Below, one piece after another: positions 26,749-36,400 of a stretch of 64,000 nt of DNA (positions are counted from its first letter, which is position 1; every line of letters starts with the position of its first letter). The notes beneath the pieces were generated by a model. That model ran no database searches and was not told where the DNA came from. It saw only the letters and a program-made list of their open reading frames with translations. The DNA is from Proteiniborus sp. MB09-C3. GTDB taxonomy: Bacteria > Bacillota > Clostridia > Tissierellales > Proteiniboraceae. The stretch lies in assembly GCF_030263895.1 (NCBI RefSeq), contig NZ_CP127161.1, forward strand, positions 186,001 through 250,000. The letters are read 5' to 3'. The position numbers were made by a program, and so were the translations under genes.

Positions 26749-27558
26749 CTAAAGGTCATTATTTTCACTTGAGAAAAGAGTAAGTGATATAACAAATAAA
26801 ATCAAGCATAAAACAGGCGGAATCAAATACCATAAGAATGTACTGTCATAGTATAGTTCGTCATAATCTAAGGCTGCTCTAATAAGCTTTCCCCAAGTTT
26901 TCTTAAGAGGATCTCCTATACCAAAAAAGGATAGAGAAGCTTCATACATAACTGCCTTATTGCATTGAAGCACAAAGAAGGTTGACACTACTGGTAGAAT
27001 ATCAGGAAATAGCTTCTTTAACACATCGAACCAATTCCCCTTTATTAATAATGTGTATTTTACTTTACTTTTTTCCATATAATTCATGATTTTAAAAAGC
27101 GCTATCTTGTATACTTTAGGCCATGAGAAAAACACAATTGCCATAATAGTATAAACTAGTTTAGGTCTTGCTAAGGACGAAAAAAACATAATCATTACAA
27201 TTTCAGGAATTATCACAAACAAATTCGCTATTTCAGAAATAATGGTTTTAATAGCTCTTCCATAATAGGCTGATATATATGCAAGAGAGGTTCCTATAAG
27301 TGTAGTGAAGAATCCTGATATAATAGCTGTAAAAATCGTTATTCTAAAACCATAAATTAAGAGTGAGAAAATATCATGACCTATTTCGTCAGTACCAAGT
27401 AAATAGCTTAAGCTTGGTTCAAGTAATCGAGGATGACTTATGTCTTCATGAGAGTAAGGCATCAACAAATTAGAAAAAACAGCAACCAACAAAAACGTTA
27501 TTAGAATAATTGCACTAACTTTTTTTGTTTTACTTAATTTCTTAAATGAATTTAGCAT
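26749..27558 (-). CDS. ABC transporter permease, NikC/DppC type
   Basis: This 269-residue membrane protein has about six helices. The first helix follows KKLSKTKKVSAI, and LLGTDEIGHDIFSLLIYGFR near residue 53 is the standard DppC/NikC entry motif. The permease EAA-like loop around EASLSFFGIGDP contacts the ATPase. It forms a heterodimer with the DppB-type permease immediately upstream. Confidence 0.9.
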   Translation of the reverse strand: MLNSFKKLSKTKKVSAIILITFLLVAVFSNLLMPYSHEDISHPRLLEPSLSYLLGTDEIGHDIFSLLIYGFRITIFTAIISGFFTTLIGTSLAYISAYYGRAIKTIISEIANLFVIIPEIVMIMFFSSLARPKLVYTIMAIVFFSWPKVYKIALFKIMNYMEKSKVKYTLLIKGNWFDVLKKLFPDILPVVSTFFVLQCNKAVMYEASLSFFGIGDPLKKTWGKLIRAALDYDELYYDSTFLWYLIPPVLCLILFVISLTLFSSENNDL

Positions 27559-28506
27559 TTAACACCTCTTAATGTTTCTTAAAGCTATCAGCTCAAAAAT
27601 GAAGTTTACCACCAATCCATATGTGCAGCAAACTAAGAGTATGCCCTGTAATAATGGATAATCCCTGTATGAAATTGCGCTCCTAAGAAGTTGTCCAAGA
27701 CCAGGATAGGAAAAAACAGCTTCTACAAAAATTGAACCTGTTATTGCTAAAACAAATTGTATATTAAGTCTACCCAAAAGCTCAGGTATAATGTTTTTGA
27801 AAATATACTTTAAATAAATATCTTTTTTATTGATTTTTAAGTAGCTTGCCATCTTAACAAACTGCTCTTTCTTAACATTTGCAGTACTATTTTTTGAAAA
27901 TAAATATATAGGTGGTATTTGTGATATGACCAGAACAAATAAGGGTAAAATCATGTGAATTATAACATCAAGAACATACCCAGGTTGTCCAAAGCTGGTC
28001 CCTGTAGTATATGCTCCTGTGGCTGGTAGCAGCCTAAGCTTGTAGGCTATTAATATCTGAAAAATAGCTGCTATAAGAAAAGTAGGTGTAGCATGAATAC
28101 TTATAAATGCACTAATCAAAAGCTTGCTTTCTCTGCCCTTAAGTCCAGACCATATACCAAGAAAAATCCCGAGTAATGACGATATTCCAATAGATAAAAA
28201 AGAAAGCAAAAGTGTCCATCCAACTCTCTCCTTTATCAATTGAAATACGGACATTTTATAATAAAAAGAATATCCAAAATCTAAATTAAAGAGATTTCTA
28301 AGATATTTTACAAATTGCTCCAGTAGAGGAAGCTCTGGAGAGTAATACTTTTCAAAGGCTTTTAAAGCCTCATTTGTCATCGTATCTACAGAGCTTATGT
28401 CCTCTACCATAGCAAACAAAGGACTGCCAGGGATTAACCTTGGCAGTGCAAATGAAAGTGCTATTATTAATGTCATATAAACAGAATATTTAATTAGTGA
28501 TTTCAT
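27559..28506 (-). CDS. ABC transporter permease, NikB/DppB type
   Basis: This 315-residue membrane protein has an N-terminal helix, then LFNLDFGYSFYYKMSVFQLI, then the core permease domain with the loop YIFKNIIPELLGRLNIQF and the family ending FVEAVFSYPGLGQLLRSAI. It abuts the next permease with no gap and follows the binding-protein gene by four bases, so the operon is tight. Confidence 0.9.
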   Translation of the reverse strand: MKSLIKYSVYMTLIIALSFALPRLIPGSPLFAMVEDISSVDTMTNEALKAFEKYYSPELPLLEQFVKYLRNLFNLDFGYSFYYKMSVFQLIKERVGWTLLLSFLSIGISSLLGIFLGIWSGLKGRESKLLISAFISIHATPTFLIAAIFQILIAYKLRLLPATGAYTTGTSFGQPGYVLDVIIHMILPLFVLVISQIPPIYLFSKNSTANVKKEQFVKMASYLKINKKDIYLKYIFKNIIPELLGRLNIQFVLAITGSIFVEAVFSYPGLGQLLRSAISYRDYPLLQGILLVCCTYGLVVNFIFELIALRNIKRC

Positions 28507-28510
28507 CTAA

Positions 28511-30154
28511 TCACTCCACAAAACAAAGCTTATTGTATGCAAAAGGAATTGCAATACCTATCCCATCTGGAGTATAGTAATATCCGTCATAAACAGCTGG
28601 ATTATAAACTGTAGCATTAAGATTGTAATACATAGTTATGGTAGGTAGCTCCTCTGCTATGATCTCCTGTAATTTGCTTACAAGTTCATGTCTTTTTTCT
28701 TTATTTAATTCCATTGCTGACTGTTCAAAAATTTTGTTATACTCCTCATTATGCCAAACCTTTCCACCCTGAGCTGTAACCTTTGGTGCTCCATCTGAAT
28801 CAGAAGCAAAACGTCCAAGAAGAATTGGGTCTCCACCAAATGAACCATGTCCATTCACAGCTAAGGTGAAGCTTCCTTCGCCTATAAGAGTTTTAACAGT
28901 ATTGTCATCAAATGTTTTCACTTCAAGTACAATTCCTATTTCCTTTAAGTAGCTCGCTACAAGCTCTGCGTATTGAACATCCTTTTCACCGAATATTGTT
29001 TCATATTTCATTTCTTTTCCATCGTATTCCATTACTCCGTCATTGTTTGAATCAACTGCACCAGCTTCTATAAGTAATGCTTTTGCCTTTTCTACATCAT
29101 AAGGATATTGTTTAACATCAGGATTGTACCATGGTGTATTAGGTTGGAGATGCCCTGCACTACCCACTATGGCTGCTCCACCTGTAACCTTATCTACTAT
29201 TTCATCTAAATTAATGGAATGATGTATCGCTTGCCTTATTTCCTTTGAATTAAAAGCAGGCTCATTAAAGTTAAAATACAATCTACTTACCCAAAGGCCT
29301 GGACCCTCTAATACTTTATACTTATCATCATTCTTAAAGCTAGTAGCTTTTTTATATCCCATAGTTGCGGAAACATCCAGATCTCCCGCAACAAATGCTT
29401 CTCTCGCATCGTCATAGTTGCTTACTATAAGCTTGTCAGCAGCAACCTTTCCATAAAAATAGTTCTCATTTTTAGTATATACATATACTCCGGCAGCACT
29501 ATCATAAGATTCTAATTTAAATGGACCTGTAGCAATTACTGCCTCTGGAGCTGTGAATGTTTCTGGCTCAGTCACATCCTTCCAGATATGCTCAGGAAGT
29601 ATTGGTAGACAGCCTGCAACATCACTTATAAATGGAACATAAACATCTGAAAGCTCGATTTCTACTGTATAATCATCAATAATCCTTGTTTCTTTAACCA
29701 TGCTTGTAGAAGCATAATGATAAGGATGTTCCTTAGTATAGTCAAATGTGAACTTAACATCCTCAGCGTTGAATTCTTCCCCATCAGTAAATTTAACTCC
29801 CTTTCTCAAATAGAAAGTATAAGTCTTATTATCTTCGGAAACCTCATATTTTTCTGCAAGATATGGAATTTCTCCTGTGTTATCCTTCCATATAAGTGTA
29901 TCGAAAATAAATTGAAGAGCAACATAGCCCTGTCCTTTTTTGGACACTGTATAAACAGATGGGTAACCTACATCACTTAGATCCATTCTAACTATCTTTT
30001 CCTCTGTAGAAGGAGTATCTTCTTCAGTCAAAGGCGTATTACTTTCAATAGCTGGGTTCTCTACAGGTATTTTGGGTCCACAGCTAGCAAGTCCTATGCT
30101 CATTATTAAAGCAATGGATAACGCAAGAATTTTCTTTAAAAAATCCATTTTCAT
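28511..30154 (-). CDS. ABC importer solute-binding lipoprotein, family 5 (nickel/peptide type)
   Basis: This 547-residue exported lipoprotein has the lipobox GLASC (lipid Cys near residue 25), then a Thr/Glu-rich linker and a family-5 binding domain. Typical segments are LRKGVKFTDGEEFNAEDVKF near residue 116 and REAFVAGDLDVSATMGYKKA. It captures a peptide, nickel or a metal chelate outside the cell. The short NikDE-like ATPases and the divergent DUF364 gene favour a metal or metal-chelate ligand, but sequence alone does not settle it. Confidence 0.87.
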   Translation of the reverse strand: MKMDFLKKILALSIALIMSIGLASCGPKIPVENPAIESNTPLTEEDTPSTEEKIVRMDLSDVGYPSVYTVSKKGQGYVALQFIFDTLIWKDNTGEIPYLAEKYEVSEDNKTYTFYLRKGVKFTDGEEFNAEDVKFTFDYTKEHPYHYASTSMVKETRIIDDYTVEIELSDVYVPFISDVAGCLPILPEHIWKDVTEPETFTAPEAVIATGPFKLESYDSAAGVYVYTKNENYFYGKVAADKLIVSNYDDAREAFVAGDLDVSATMGYKKATSFKNDDKYKVLEGPGLWVSRLYFNFNEPAFNSKEIRQAIHHSINLDEIVDKVTGGAAIVGSAGHLQPNTPWYNPDVKQYPYDVEKAKALLIEAGAVDSNNDGVMEYDGKEMKYETIFGEKDVQYAELVASYLKEIGIVLEVKTFDDNTVKTLIGEGSFTLAVNGHGSFGGDPILLGRFASDSDGAPKVTAQGGKVWHNEEYNKIFEQSAMELNKEKRHELVSKLQEIIAEELPTITMYYNLNATVYNPAVYDGYYYTPDGIGIAIPFAYNKLCFVE

Positions 30155-30222
30155 TTTACAGTCCCTCCTGTTTTAGATAATCATTAATTGCTAAAACCCT
30201 TAATATTCCTATGTACAATCCA

Positions 30223-30251
30223 ATTATAAGGTACACCCTGAAATTATTCAA
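30223..30251 (-). promoter_or_regulatory. Promoter of the five-gene ABC importer operon
   Basis: On the minus strand TTGAAT (30246-30251) and TATAAT (30223-30228) are separated by 17 bases, about 70 bases before the binding-protein start. Confidence 0.78.
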
Positions 30252-30388
30252 CAAACCCTCTATTGATTATTTCTATCAGGCTCTGAAGTTAAATAGAAAT
30301 GTTGAATACTATGCTAAACAGCAAAACTAATGTGCTATAATTTTCCTGATATATCATAATTTATTATGAAAAGGGGGTATATAGCTAA

Positions 30389-31162
30389 ATGCTAATTGAA
30401 AGGGTCTTTGATATTGCAAAAAATGATTTGGAGGGTCTTTATATTAAAGACGTTATCGTAGGAATATCTTTTGCAGGTGTTCAACTGTCAAATGATAATG
30501 TTGCTTTTATATACTTAATGAGAGAAAAACTGCCCTCGGGATGCTCTATATTTTCATATGGTGAGGAAATGATAGGTATGAAAGCAATTGATTGTGCTAA
30601 ATGGGCTGTTACAGGAGCTGAGGATTTGCAAAGAGGTTTAGGCTGTGCTGTTATAAATGCAGCAAATAAATACATACGTACTACTAAATCTACTGAAGAT
30701 ATGGATACATTATATGAAAAAATAACATCTAAAGATACTGTAGGTGTAATCGGACATATGCCTCCTTTAGTTAAAAATCTAGCATCAAGGGTAAAAAGAT
30801 ATATTCCCTTTGACAGAGCAATAGATATTCAAGGAAGTGTTGAAGGCGCTTCAGTATATCCAATTTCAATGCAAACTGAATTATTGCCTCAATGTGATGT
30901 AGTTATTATAACTGGAACAACTATGATAAATCATACAACTGATGAAATACTTAAGATGTGTACGAATGCTCGTGAAATAGCTCTTATAGGCTTCTCCGTC
31001 CCATTTTATCCTAAAGCCTACAAAGCTAGTGGTATAACAGCAATAAGTGGAATTGAATTTATGAATGACTGCAAAGAAACACTATTCAAGAAAATATCTA
31101 GAGGATGCGGAAGATTAACTATGCATGAATATGGAAATGGTCATTTCTGTAGGATTATATGA
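30389..31162 (+). CDS. DUF364/DUF4213 protein (putative heavy-metal chelation domain)
   Basis: This 257-residue cytoplasmic protein has an N-terminal DUF4213-like part (VGISFAGVQLSNDNVAFIY) and a Rossmann-like DUF364 part (TVGVIGHMPPLVKNLASRVK, then DVVIITGTTMINHTTDEIL). Members often sit beside metal or siderophore-type ABC importers and have been suggested to bind metals or cofactors. Here it diverges from such an importer across a shared 234-base promoter region. AAAAGGGGGT precedes the ATG. The reaction is unknown. Confidence 0.82.
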   Translation: MLIERVFDIAKNDLEGLYIKDVIVGISFAGVQLSNDNVAFIYLMREKLPSGCSIFSYGEEMIGMKAIDCAKWAVTGAEDLQRGLGCAVINAANKYIRTTKSTEDMDTLYEKITSKDTVGVIGHMPPLVKNLASRVKRYIPFDRAIDIQGSVEGASVYPISMQTELLPQCDVVIITGTTMINHTTDEILKMCTNAREIALIGFSVPFYPKAYKASGITAISGIEFMNDCKETLFKKISRGCGRLTMHEYGNGHFCRII

Positions 31163-31208
31163 TAAAAGAAAGACATCAATGACTCTTTTTTATTACATGA
31201 TTTAAGAT

Positions 31209-31562
31209 TTGAAGTCCTTTTTGGAAATTAACAGGCTATTTAGGGGTAATGACAAGCTTATACTTAATATGTTATTCTATTCTTCTGTATCAGGCTGGGT
31301 ATGTCTCTATACTTTTAAGGCTTTAAAGGGCGATTTTAAAGGTATAGCTAATTTACCCTATAAAGGAAGCAGGGCGTTTGTCACTAAGGAATTTTATATG
31401 GTTATAGGAGGTACTATATCTCCTATGGTATGGCATCTAATAGTCGTTTTAGTAGTATCTATTATAATACTTCCAGATTCTGTCTACATTCGCATTGCCT
31501 TTTTAGTTTATTCAGCATATAGAAAAACCACTGGCCTAAACCAGTGGTTTCTATTAACATAG
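31209..31562 (+). CDS. Doubtful small membrane protein or gene remnant
   Basis: An open frame of 117 codons starting with TTG contains two hydrophobic stretches (near residues 17-40 and 70-97). No Shine-Dalgarno site is visible and the last ten codons run through a terminator hairpin, so it may be a decayed gene or chance frame. I do not recognise it. Confidence 0.25.
   Translation: MKSFLEINRLFRGNDKLILNMLFYSSVSGWVCLYTFKALKGDFKGIANLPYKGSRAFVTKEFYMVIGGTISPMVWHLIVVLVVSIIILPDSVYIRIAFLVYSAYRKTTGLNQWFLLT
31525..31550. terminator. Terminator after the transglutaminase gene
   Basis: AAACCACTGG (31525-31534) pairs with CCAGTGGTTT (31541-31550). An A-run to the left gives the U-tail for the minus-strand transcript. 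Confidence 0.85.
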
Positions 31563-31564
31563 TA

Positions 31565-32359
31565 CTAGTATTGTTTTTCTATTTTATATTCTTTCTCGTC
31601 TTTTATCATTGAGCTAGCTGCATTTTCTTTTTTAAGTGCTGCATCATAAGTTGTATCTATAGTTACCCATTCCTTAGAATCTTCTAGATATACTTGATTC
31701 CATGCATGATATGCTTCTACATCATTTTTTCTTCCCATAACTAGCTTTGTAGGTACATCTAGGCTTCTAAGCATTGCTGCAAATAATGTAGCATAATCAT
31801 AACATATTCCCTTTGAAGCTTTTAATATAATGTCTATGGAAGGTATGTATCCTGCTTGTACACTTGCAGCCTTGTCATTATCGTAGCTAATATTGTTTAT
31901 AATAAAATTGTAAATTGCAATTACTTTTTCCTTGTCATTTTTTGCATTCTTAGCTAATTCTTTGGCTTTTTTCATAGCCTCCATGTTTTCGTTCCAGTTT
32001 ATTATCTGATTAGATTGTAGGAACACTTTATTAGCATCTGATAGCTTTAGATTTATCTCTTCTTTTTCTACTTGTCTATATTTGTTACCTTCTACATTTT
32101 CTAAAATAGAAACAGTATATTTTCCATCTCCAAGCTGTAACGGATAGCTGTTGTTTGCTTTTATATCATAAGTATATTTTATATCGCCTTTAGTAATCAT
32201 TACTTTTGCTGCAACATCCTTTTTTGGTATATAAGTGATAGTTACTAATCCATTTTCTAATTGGCTTTTATCAATATTTGAATTTGAAGCAAAAGCTATT
32301 GTAGAAAGTAATAATAATGAAATGACTAGTAAGAAGAGCACAAGATTTCTCTTTAACAT
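31565..32359 (-). CDS. Exported transglutaminase-like cysteine protein under c-di-GMP riboswitch control
   Basis: This 264-residue protein has a signal peptide (LVLFLLVISLLLLSTIAFAS, cleavage near residue 25), an Ig-like N-terminal part and a transglutaminase-like fold. The catalytic triad can be placed at Cys186 (KGICYDYA), His218 (AYHAWN) and Asp235 (TIDTTYD). Such domains act as proteases, peptidases or protein cross-linkers outside the cell. It lies downstream of a sortase and a giant adhesin on the same strand and directly behind a c-di-GMP-I riboswitch, which suggests action on surface proteins. The substrate is not known. Confidence 0.88.
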   Translation of the reverse strand: MLKRNLVLFLLVISLLLLSTIAFASNSNIDKSQLENGLVTITYIPKKDVAAKVMITKGDIKYTYDIKANNSYPLQLGDGKYTVSILENVEGNKYRQVEKEEINLKLSDANKVFLQSNQIINWNENMEAMKKAKELAKNAKNDKEKVIAIYNFIINNISYDNDKAASVQAGYIPSIDIILKASKGICYDYATLFAAMLRSLDVPTKLVMGRKNDVEAYHAWNQVYLEDSKEWVTIDTTYDAALKKENAASSMIKDEKEYKIEKQY

Positions 32360-32374
32360 AAAAAACTCTCCTTT

Positions 32375-32462
32375 CGGTAACTGGCTGCCATCTTATTTTT
32401 AAGTAAGGCCCTTTAGCTTTGCGTCCCTAGCTTTCACTAGGTTTGCCTTTATCGGTGAAAAG
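32375..32462 (-). promoter_or_regulatory. Cyclic-di-GMP-I riboswitch (GEMM)
   Basis: Read on the minus strand, the conserved blocks appear in order: GATAAAGGCAAACC, a CTAG-GAAA-CTAG P2 tetraloop hairpin, GGGACGCAAAGC, GGGCCT, and ATGGCAGCC...GTTACCG. These are the core elements of the class I c-di-GMP aptamer. The aptamer ends only three bases before the AAAGGAGAG ribosome site (32366-32374) of the transglutaminase gene. No terminator lies between them, so control is probably at translation initiation. Confidence 0.93.
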
Positions 32463-32570
32463 TCACTGATAAAAAAATATATTTATTTTCTTAATTTTAC
32501 CATAGCTTGTCCAATTATTGCATAGGGCTACAGTCCTATGATTCTATTTTCATAGCTTACGGTTTAAGGA

Positions 32571-33308
32571 TTATTCAAGTATTTTCCCTTTTATAATCAG
32601 CCTATGAGTTGGGTTCTTCATAGGGTGGCAGGTTATTAAGGTTATTTCTTTATCCTCCTTATTACTATATAATACCCAGACTTCTTCTGGATAAACATAT
32701 AGCTTTTCTGTAACAGTATATTCAAACTGACTATCTCCAATATCTACTACTATTTTATCTTCAATCTCGACCTCTTCTAGTCTATTGAAGTTCCTTCCAA
32801 AACTACGATTTCTATGTCCTGCTATGGCATAGTTTCCGATTTCTCCTGCTCTCCCTGTGTTTTCCACACTGGCTACTGATATGTTTAGGTTGTTTTGCGT
32901 AGCTCCTTTTAGTATGGGCTGACTGAATTTGATTTTTTCTATTTTAAGAATACCTTCCATGTGCTTTTGTATATATTCTTCTCTTTCTTGTGCTACTCTT
33001 TCTGCTTCTTTTCTCTTCTTTTCTTCCCTATCTGCTTCTTCTTTCTTTTTCTTTTCTCTTTCTCTTATCTCACGGGAGTTTAGTTCTTCGATTGCGCCTA
33101 TTTCTAATTCCTCCTCGCCGTATGACTCTAAGCTATTAATTTCTTCTTCCTCTTCCATATCTACACTATCTATTCTAGAGAGGCTTTGCTGCCACTCTTC
33201 TATAAGTTTAGATTGTTTGTAGTCTGCATATAGCTCTGATGCTTTTGGATATGCAGCTATGAATAAACCTGTGATGATTATTATCCATGGTATTATTTTT
33301 CTCTTCAT
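32571..33308 (-). CDS. Class D sortase
   Basis: This 245-residue membrane-anchored transpeptidase has an N-terminal helix (residues 4-22) and an unusually long charged Glu/Lys/Arg coiled segment (about 47-115), followed by the sortase barrel. Catalytic residues are His in AGHRNRSFG, Cys in TLITCHP and Arg in HRLIIKG. It cleaves an LPxTG-type signal and attaches the protein to the wall or a pilus. The LPKTG adhesin encoded directly upstream is the obvious substrate. Confidence 0.9.
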   Translation of the reverse strand: MKRKIIPWIIIITGLFIAAYPKASELYADYKQSKLIEEWQQSLSRIDSVDMEEEEEINSLESYGEEELEIGAIEELNSREIREREKKKKEEADREEKKRKEAERVAQEREEYIQKHMEGILKIEKIKFSQPILKGATQNNLNISVASVENTGRAGEIGNYAIAGHRNRSFGRNFNRLEEVEIEDKIVVDIGDSQFEYTVTEKLYVYPEEVWVLYSNKEDKEITLITCHPMKNPTHRLIIKGKILE

Positions 33309-33390
33309 TCTTTACCCTGCCTTTAAATCATCTTTTTAATGATAATTTTATCATCTATATATTCTTCAATACTAGTAGTTTTATGTTTAA

Positions 33391-33416
33391 AAGGCAGAGA
33401 TTTTAGCCTCTGCCTT
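33391..33416 (-). terminator. Hairpin between adhesin and sortase genes
   Basis: AAGGCAGAG (33391-33399) pairs with CTCTGCCTT (33408-33416). The U-tail is modest, so part of the adhesin transcript may read on into the sortase gene. Confidence 0.7.
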
Positions 33417-33471
33417 TCATACTATTTCCCTTTACTTCGTATAGCACCCTTTTGCTGTAGTTCTACTTTTT

Positions 33472-36400
33472 TTATACTATTTTTCTTCTTAGGAATAGTC
33501 CTAGAAATACTAATAGTAATCCTGTTATATAATATCCTATTTTGCTGCCTTCCCCAGTTTTAGGAAGTACTGTGCCTAATGGGATATCGTCTACATCTAT
33601 CTCGATGAGCTCTTCTGTCCCATCTGGATGTCTTATGACAAATTTATCCTTGCCCTTAAATCCAGGGTTTGGAGTGTACTTCCAGTTGCCATCTTCGTCA
33701 AACTCAACTGTTCCGTTTTCTGGTGGTGTGACTATTGTTGGTTCTTCTGGTTCTGGTTTAGGTTCTGGCTCTGGTTCAGTTGGTTTTTCTGGCTCTTCTG
33801 GTTTTGTTGGTGGTTCTGTTGGTTTCTCTGGTTCTTCTGGTTTTGTTGGTGGTTCTGTTGGTTTCTCGGGTTCTTTTGGTTTTGTTGGTGGTTCTGGGTC
33901 TACTGGTGGACGATAACTATTTGTGATAGTTAGTCCGTCGCTAGATATTGACTTTCTGTAGCCACTTGGAACTTTTACCTCGTCTATTGTATATTTATGT
34001 TCTTTTCCATCTATATCTGTTTTGTCTAAGCCAGTCCAGATATATTCTGTTTCTCCGTCTTCTAATTTTACTGGTTCCCCAAAAGCTTCACCATCTCTGT
34101 ATAGTTGCAGCTCTATGGCTGGTCTTGTACTTGATCCACCAATCCATACCTTTTTACCTGTTATGTCTATCTTAGGTATTATATAGGTATTGGTTACTGT
34201 CATATATTTATCTGAAACTGACTTCTCATAGTTTTCTGGAACATTTACTTCGTCCACAGTGTAAACATAATCAATACCTTTTTCATCTGTTTTATCTAAA
34301 CCTGACCATTTGTAACTAATTGCCTCACCACTTAGTTCTACAGGTCTACCATATGGAATTCCATTCCTATATAACTGTAATTCTATAGTTGGTCTAATAG
34401 ACGGCCCATTCACCCATACCTTTTTACCTATTACATCTCTCTTTGGTGATTGGTAGGTATTGGTTATAGTTAATCCATCATCTGATACCGACATACCATA
34501 ATCTTCTGGAATGCTTACTTCTTCTACTGCGTATTTGTAATCTATCCCATGTACATCGGTCTTATCTAAATCAGTCCAAGTATAGGATATTTCTCCATCA
34601 GCTAAGGTTACTAATTCTCCATACTGAACATTGTTTTGAAGCAATCGTAACTGTATAGTTGGTTTTGGTTCTGGACCATTTACCCATACCTTATTACCTG
34701 TTTTTTCTATCTTCGAAGATACATAAGTGTTAGTTACTGTTAGCCCATCATCTGAAACAGACTTTATATAATTCTCTGGAACATTTACTTCGTCTACTGT
34801 GTAGACATAGTCCTCACCATTTTCATCTGCCTTATATAGATTCTCCCAAGTACAGCTTGCAATTCCATTTTCTGTCTCTATTGGTTCTTTTGGATCACCA
34901 AGAGCTTTGCTGTTTTGGTATAGTTGAAGTTTTATAGTTGGCTTGTCATTTGACCCACCCAACCACTTTTTAGTTCCTTCTACATTGATTTTTATTCTGT
35001 TGTTTGGAACTTCTAATACAATTGATTTGTTAATATTGTCCAATTTTAGCTTTATGCTGACATCTTTGCTACCTTCTTCGTTGTTTACTTCTACTATTTC
35101 ATAGTCTTTTAATGCTTCTTGTAGTTCTTCCTTATCCATTTTTTCATAGCCTGCTGGTGCTTTTACTTCTTGCAAATAGTAGGTTCTTATATTTAATCCT
35201 TTAAATTCTAGAACTCCCTGACTATTTGTGCGATGTATATCGGTACCATCACTGGCTTTAACGTAATAAGGTTCTCCATTTAGTAAATAGTATAGTTTAA
35301 ATTCTGCATCTTTAAGCTTTTTATTCTCATTTTCTGTATTATATTTGGTAATCTTTATATTTCCTGAACGTACACCACTGCCCGTTGCACCTGAATATTG
35401 AGTTACGTTGAATTTTATATCCTCTGTATCTGTGGTTGTAGTACTTTCACCATTAAATACTGCTTTGTTATTTATCTGCTCTCCATTTCCAGCAACTACT
35501 ACGGTAGTGTACTCAACAAAGTATCTAGTATTAAACCCATCCTTAAAGGTTATGGTCAATACTCTTTCTCCCTTTGCATTTAATTCGTTCTCTAGAGTAT
35601 AATCACCTTCAGTATCTTCGGTTGTTCTGAATAGTTCATCTCCATCAGGATTTTTAATCTTTAAGCTGTTTTCTATATACACTAAGCCTTTACTTATAGT
35701 ATCAACTAAAACTGCACCAGCCTCTATAGGAGATAAGCTTTCATTTATGGTAAGTTTCCAGTTAATTTCATCATCTGAATATACTGTAGTTGTGCCTGCA
35801 TCTTTAATAAGGAAGGTCTTATAGTCCTCATATTTCTCCTCTGCTGTATATGCTTCAACTCTGCCTGTAATCTGCGCAGAGTTTTTATACTTTTCTTTGG
35901 ATAGTCCAACAATGTTGGTATAAAACTCTACCATATACGGTTTCTTTATGCCATGAGGAAATGTAAGAGTAAATTCATGTTCAGTATCATTCCAAGCAAC
36001 AGTATAATTGTAATTTTCGTTTTCATCTTCTTTAGGCAGGACAGCACCAGGAATTATACTGCCATCCTTGTTTAGAGTATACTCCTTAACGACTATAGAA
36101 CCTTTATCAAATACCTGACCTGGATCTGTAGAGTCTGTAGAACTGAGAGTATCGGTGATAAAAAATTCTACTGGTTCTCTTTTTGTTAAATCCTGACCTA
36201 GGGCATTTACATAGATGGTCCATTTGATTTTTCTATTTTCTCTGTCAAGGTCTACATCTTTTTTGCCGCCATTGAATACCACTTGATTTATGTCGTATTT
36301 GGCTGTTCTTTTCTCATTTATGTCATGATTTAAACCCTTTACATCCTTAGTGGTGCCCGAAAAAACAGCTTGGTTTATATATGTTCTATTTGGATTTAGT

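Noticed and set aside
33772-33897. Regular short repeats suggesting a CRISPR-like array
   Set aside because: Units are contiguous without spacers and lie in frame inside the adhesin gene, encoding a Pro-rich stalk.
33542-33933. Long plus-strand open frames rich in Gly/Ser/Phe opposite the adhesin end
   Set aside because: They are the antisense reading of the Pro/Glu/Lys repeats of the adhesin gene; no ribosome site and biased composition.
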